From Lingula anatina (lineage: Eukaryota > Brachiopoda > Lingulata > Lingulida > Lingulidae), in contig NW_019773653.1 in assembly GCF_001039355.2 (NCBI RefSeq), positions 24,265-44,555 of the forward strand: a stretch of DNA of 20,291 nucleotides, written 5' to 3'. Below are positions 7,301 to 13,300 of this stretch, piece by piece. Each line of letters starts with the position of its first letter. Position 1 is the first letter of the stretch. The position numbers were made by a program, and so were the translations under genes. The notes beneath the pieces are model-generated. The model saw only the letters and a list, made by a program, of their open reading frames with translations, had not been told where the DNA came from and made no database searches.

Positions 7301-10300
7301 TCACAACCTCATTCCCTGATGAAATCTGACTGCAAGCAGATGAAATATTGGATGGTAAGATCAAACTAATATAAATAGCTATAGACAAAAGAATCTTCAC
7401 AAGTCTATTACAATAACATAGCTAATGAAACTGTTCTACACTACTGCAATCATACTGCAAACATGCTTCAAATCTGCTTCGATTGGGGAGCTAATTAGCA
7501 TATTTGAAACATGCTTCTATCATGCTGCTAATCTACTGCATTAATGCTCCTCTCTGTACAAACCTATGTACTTTTTGGAGTAGAATTGCAGTAGGCTATG
7601 CTGCATTTCTACTGCAAATATGCTCCAAACCTCTACTGCGTTAATGCTTTTTTGCTACTTCGATACTACTGCATTTTCGTGCGGGAAGGCGTTCCTTAGG
7701 ATATGTTTTTAGAGTTTAATCTGGAAAAAAAATTCCAGGCAACGGTCAAAACTTGTCCAATTTGGTTCAGTTTTGTTGTAAGACATGTAGGCCGTTGATT
7801 CGGAGAGAAATAACCTAGCCATGCGTTGTCTATGTGGTTCAAATATGGCGATTTTGATGACCAATGTATCTGCTCAAGCCCTTGGCTCTGTAAGTTATCT
7901 GCTATTAAAAGTGCTCTGTGTGAACGGGCAATCTCATTGTGCAACCTAAAATTGTTCCTAAGGTGCCCCCTATCAAAAGATAGTCAAATGGTTCCCAGAT
8001 TATTCCTTTATTTCATCTGGTTTAGGTTTTCATCAATGACTACCATTGGTGTTTTGGCACCAATATGGTATCCACTCCAAATACTGACGCTGTCAATGAC
8101 CCTAGTCACTTCAGAAGCGGCACACGCTTTGTCGTTGGCCTCTGCAGGATGTCTGTAAACTCTGTTTTGACCAGTTAAGCGATACAGGTGAAATCTGACC
8201 TCAATAAAGAAAGCTTCGCGGTTTCAGTGTTCTACCCAGAAACGGTCATGGTCCACAATTCATTAGAGAAACAGACGACGCTGTTTTGCTGTTTACAGTG
8301 GCTTCCTCAGAGGTCGTTTGGTATCCTAACCTGCTAAAACCAGTTTGATATTCGCTAAGAGTCTTGAAAAACGCGTTTTGGTCACAATTTGCCCCTCATT
8401 CTGAACGGACTGGGTGGGTTTTGTTTAGTTGCAGCAGCATATCCGGAAGGACAGTGAGTCCTGTGCCCTGGTGGTAAGATGTCGATACATTGGGCGTGCT
8501 CTCTGTGTAGGTACATCAGTCTGGGCATAACTCCATAGAACTGTGCATACTATTCTGTTTGACACAATAATCTGTCTGGCAATGCCTGTCTTTTTCTCGA
8601 CAGTCTGGGACAGATTAACATTTTTATAAAACATTGTTTACTCATTTTACGCACTGCAAAACCGACCGCTTGCATGCAAAATTTCAAATTCTTCTATGCA
8701 GTAGTTGCCGACATATGGATACTTTTTTGACAGAACCATGCTTCGCCAAAGCCAAGCTTTGACCAGCCCAAAGGAGCACTACCCAATTAAATCACCGCAT
8801 ATTACACTATGCAGCAGTGCAACAGACTTGGTAGTCAGTTAATTGGTAGCGACACACCTTACTTCACACTTCTTCAGTCAGATATCCTTTATGAGAACTG
8901 AGTTTTATGAAAAAAGAACGCACTTTTACCTAGGCATACCTTTAAAACTGAAATATTCCATATTAAATGTCAAGTCTGTATATGAAAATTATCAAACACA
9001 AGCGCTAACGGTATGAAAATATTTCGGCTTGTGTTTGATAATTTTCATTTATGATCCAACTACCAAGATATTGAACATTTTATTTGCTCTTTTTTGTTTT
9101 TTGTTTTATAATACTTAATTTATGCATATCTTATCTCAAAAATGAATGCTTGTATGTCACAACTAACACACTAATAGTAAATTGAACGCTGCTTTAGGAC
9201 TCGCCCTGTTTGGCTACGGGCACATGCTAACAGCGTCTTCAACAATATCGAACCCTGTATATTATGCTTGCCAGGCAGCCTCCCAGAGTTCCAGTAATCT
9301 ACCAGTATCAGCCCTTTGTCTTGCTAATAGAACAAATGCGTTCGTACAACTCACCTGTCCCTCTTCTTTGTCTACAGCGTCCTGTTGCGCAGCAGATGAC
9401 GACTCCTATGATGACGCACAGGACAATGAAACCGAATACAGAGCTAACTGTAGCACCGACTCTGAAAGAAAAAAAATACGATACAGGGGCGGATCTAGGG
9501 TTATTTGAAGGGGGGGGAGGCAGTTTTTAAAGAATGACAAGCCTCGGATGCGAAGCCGGCCTTTGCCCCTTTGGTGAGGGGTTCGGTTATTTGAAAGGCA
9601 AACAGTGACATTTGGTGGAGTTTAGAAATAACATTCAGCTCCTAAATATTCTAATAGCAAGAGGGGAATATTGGTGTGATTTTTTCCAAGAAACCGAAGT
9701 AGCACAGGACCCCCCGACACCCCTCCTAAATACGCCACTGCGATGATAATTAATATGAAATGGTAGCTGATTTAGAAATCACGAACACAAGTACTAAAGC
9801 ACGTTAAAACTATATCGAGTAAAAAAGACACACATGTTAACGAATGGGCTATGATTCACACTCAGAGAGATCAGCTTTAGACTTTTTGACAGAAAAAACG
9901 TACGTACACTTTTATGGTGCCTGAAGAAGTTCTCGAAGTCCAGCTGCTCCAGTTGTTTGAGGGGTTGGGGCACGAAGAAAGATAGAAATAACTCTTGTAA
10001 TATCTGCTTGAGTACGAGGTACAGCAGTATTTACTGGTAGATGTCCCGCAGCAGTACTGGGAACAGTAGAACGAATCTCTGTAACTGCCAGATGACGTGT
10101 AATATGCGCAGCAATATTCTCCCGAATCTGCTGTACGTACTGTAAAAACAAAGGTCATGAAGAGCTCATGAAAAAGGCCAAGGTCAGAACTTAAATGGTC
10201 AAATCGCACAGTTTCAATCAACGTCGATTGTAGCCAACATGTACCAGTATATACACTGACCAAATGAAAATATACGTCGATTATTATTACAAACGAACCT

Positions 10301-13300
10301 GTTGTTGTGGTGGGTGGAGTGGCGGACGGGCATAACCAGCTATAGGAATAACTCGGGTAGTATCTGTTTAAGTACGAATCACAGCAGTATTTAATGGTAG
10401 ATGTCCCGCAGCAGTACTGGGAACAGTGGAAAGAGCTTATGTAAGTGTCAGATGACGTGTAATATGGGCAGCAATATTCTCCTGAATCTACTGGACGGAC
10501 TGTAAAGACAAAGACCAAAGCTTAAAAATGACCACTCAGCTTCGCGTCTTACACCACTTTACGTCACATGACATCACACTTCCGGCACAATTTCAACTAC
10601 TAGTATCTCTCCTCTCCTCCGGTACCCTTTATTAACGTCGATTGTAGCCAACATGTACCAGTCTATACACTGACCAAATGAAAATATGTATCGATTATTA
10701 TTACAAACGAACCTGTTGTGGTGGTGGGTGGAGTGGCGAGCGGGCATAACCAGCTATAGGAATAACTCGGGTAGTATCTGTTATAGGACCAGGTACAGCA
10801 GTATTTCCTGGTAGACGTCCCGCAGCAGTACTTGGAACAGTAGAACGATGGTTCGTAAATGCCATATGACGTGTAATATGCGCAGCAATATTCTCCTGGA
10901 ATTCAGAAGTGATTCAGGACTTTCAAATGAAGTTCGTGATACATGTACAGTTGTATCTAGTGTTTCTTACTCCATTTTTCAAATGCCACTTGGTATATTT
11001 AATATTTTATTATTAAATATTTCGCCCCTTGCGAAAATTTGTCCCATTTAACGTTCACTTACGGTTCTCAATCTATTCTAGAACATTTTGTGTATTTTTT
11101 TTACAATTCTATTCTTGTTCTGTAATGAATGTAACAGTTCGAGAACTGTTTTTGGGAAGTCATTCATATATTCGACGGTAACTACTGTAAACGCAAAGAT
11201 CAAAGGTCATGGTAAAGGTCAAGCTAAGATGTCAAAGAGTCACATTCAACGAGGTATACACCTCCATGGTAACTTCTATAGAAATATTAAATCGCTCACA
11301 TTTACATTTGTTACATATATACCTACAAACCTGTGGTGGCGGCGACGGGGCATGACGAGTTGGAAGAAAAACTCGGAAAATGTCGAAGAATAGAAAAGGA
11401 ACAGCAGTATTTAAAGGTAGACGTCCCGCAGCAGTACTTGGAACAGTAGAACGATGGTTCGTAAGTGCCAAATGACGTGTAATATGCGCAGCAATATTCT
11501 CCTGGAATTCAGAAGTGATTTAGGACTTTCAAATGAGTTCCAGATACATGTACCTAGTGTTTCTAACTCCATTTTTGAAAGGAACTTGGTACATTTAATA
11601 TTTTATTATATATATTATGTATATTTCAACCTTTGTGCCCGTGGCGGGGCAAGTTTCCTCCCCTGACGTCAATTTTTTTTGTAAAATTGTGAGCCATCTG
11701 GCATTATATTTGAAAAAAGCTGCGAAAAAACGTAAGTTAAAACCTGTCGAGAATACGACCCAATATAAGTAAGGAAAAGTATGAAGAGTCGCTTCAAACA
11801 GCCTATGGTGTAGAACTTTTTAATTCAGGTAGGGGAACGTGTGCTTCTAATTTACCACGCGGCAAAATTCACTCTGAAAAAGTGGTGTACACGTTCCAGG
11901 GTAATTTATATCTTCCTCTTCTTTAGCCTCAGTGAATATTTCAGTTTTTCATTGCATTTTCTCTAACAGCTTGTCCGTCTTTCTAGCTGTTGTTAAGTAA
12001 GACATAGCCCAAAACAAACCAAAAGTTTGGCGGCTTGCGCAGATTGGTGGACACATATAGTATTGCTTTTTGCTGGCATTCCGTTAATTCAGAGATAACA
12101 AAACTTTCAAATTGCCGTTGAACAGGTTCAGTTTTTTTAGGGAGAAATAGCAGCATAGGGGTATCGAAGGTGGGTGTGGAGGCTCGGGTTAAACGGAGCA
12201 AAGGAAAAGATATCTAAAAATTATTTGTACGAGCTGAAAGATTTTTCTTACGCAAGCATCTCTCTGCAAAATATTTTGTACTTTTGATTGAAAAGAATAT
12301 CGACCTCTTTCGACCTTTAATGAACCAGGCCTTGTCAGTAATCATCTCTACAGTGAAGAAACATTATTAATATTTCGAATTGGGCAATAGTTTTGTGTGG
12401 TTTATAAAGATAATTCTGATGGAAACATTAGTCCGTTGCTGAACACAGAAGAAAATTTAAAATGATAAGTCAACAATAAACCAATGTGTGAAATGACAAC
12501 CTTCCTAGTACCCAGGTATATTATATGGTTCCAGAGTAAAAACAGAATTACCAACGTGCCAAAATAAATAAAGAAAGAAAGAAAGAAAGAAAGAAGATAA
12601 TAATATTCGCTGTGTAGATAATAAGTATTACCGAATTCGTTCCTTTTGTAAAAAATTGTTGTTTTCATGTAATACTTGATGAAAAATGCCATTTGGAAAT
12701 GCTGATGAAGTCGAAATGCGTCGCCCTTGGAGATAGCAGACATTAGAAAAACGAAATGGGTGTAACACCATAAATAATCAGCCTTCTTCTTGGAAAACTA
12801 TTTAAGTACGGTTATTTATAGGCGTAGGACGGATTGATACTTTGCCATCTTGCTGAATTTTTCACTTAAAGATTTTGTCACCCTTCGCCCAAAACTTCCT
12901 ATTTACTGCCTTACATACATTCTTTGGGGTAATAAATAAATCTTCAGTGTTCAGTGACTATATTAATTTTAATGTTATATGTTAAAACATTTACACATTT
13001 AAGATGGCCACTGTTAAACAAATTCAAATCACGATCCTTTTGTACTTTGCAGTGTCTAGCATGCATATGATAAGGCAAACTGTCAGTGTGCACACCCATT
13101 TCGTTATTATAATGTCTGCTATGTCCTCTATATTTTAAATATTTTAAACAGTTTGACCCAGTCCCATGCATTGCATACGGGAACCATATCACTTATTCAA
13201 TTTTTATTAATACCTGTAGTATCAGCCTATAGATGTGCATGTAATGTAACCACTTGAACTTTGGAAATTCAGAGACAAATGCAAATACCTTCTGTCGGGG

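Larger units (their letters stand above)
5056..7439 (-). mobile_element. Penelope-like retroelement insertion, rearranged and partly duplicated
   Basis: The insertion is delimited by a 14-bp target duplication, ACTACTGCAATCAT, at 5042-5055 and 7440-7453; the undisturbed MITE copy has this word once, at 14080-14093. Inside are two head-to-tail partial copies of a Penelope-type ORF (reverse transcriptase plus GIY-YIG endonuclease) on the minus strand, bounded by 137-bp inverted arms and a 31-bp extra tail at the right end (7409-7439). Partial tandem copies, inverted terminal repeats and variable target duplications are known features of Penelope-like elements. The RT N-terminal part is missing, so the insertion cannot be autonomous. 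Confidence 0.85.
5005..7685. mobile_element. 283-bp MITE copy 1, interrupted by a retroelement
   Basis: The two halves (5005-5055 and 7454-7685, 283 bp together) align along their length with the uninterrupted copy at 14043-14326. The ends are inverted repeats: CCCGCAAGAAAACGCAGTAG on the left, and the right end reads CCCGCACGAAAATGCAGTAG on the opposite strand. The interior is crowded with CTACTGCA/GCAGTAG and TTAATGC words. There is no coding capacity, so it must be mobilised in trans. It is inserted inside the Tc1 element downstream of its transposase. Both copies are flanked by AA on both sides. Confidence 0.82.
4634..8978 (-). mobile_element. Tc1/mariner transposon, decayed, carrying nested insertions
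   Basis: Perfect 28-bp terminal inverted repeats (4634-4661 and 8951-8978, beginning CAGACTTGAC) are flanked on both sides by the target dinucleotide TA (4632-4633, 8979-8980), the Tc1/mariner signature. Removing the nested MITE leaves 1664 bp, a normal Tc1 length. A broken Tc1-type transposase reads on the minus strand at about 7700-8640. The element lies in the last intron of gene 2, in the same orientation as the gene. Confidence 0.85.

Noticed and set aside
5739-7319. Plus-strand open frames at 5739-6270 and 6758-7319 with Ser/Phe/Leu-rich translations.
   Set aside because: They are antisense shadows of the Penelope-like coding copies, present in both because the DNA is duplicated.
9182-9508. 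Plus-strand 108-codon open frame with SNPVYYA, resembling the seventh helix NPxxY of a GPCR.
   Set aside because: Its second half is exactly antisense to the gene 2 transmembrane exon, the match to a GPCR is short, it starts with TTG rather than ATG, and no GPCR helix-8 motif or other helices follow.
12402-12743. 113-codon minus-strand ORF within the gene 2 intron.
   Set aside because: Low complexity, runs through the AAAG microsatellite, no recognisable domain, and no splice sites placing it in the gene.
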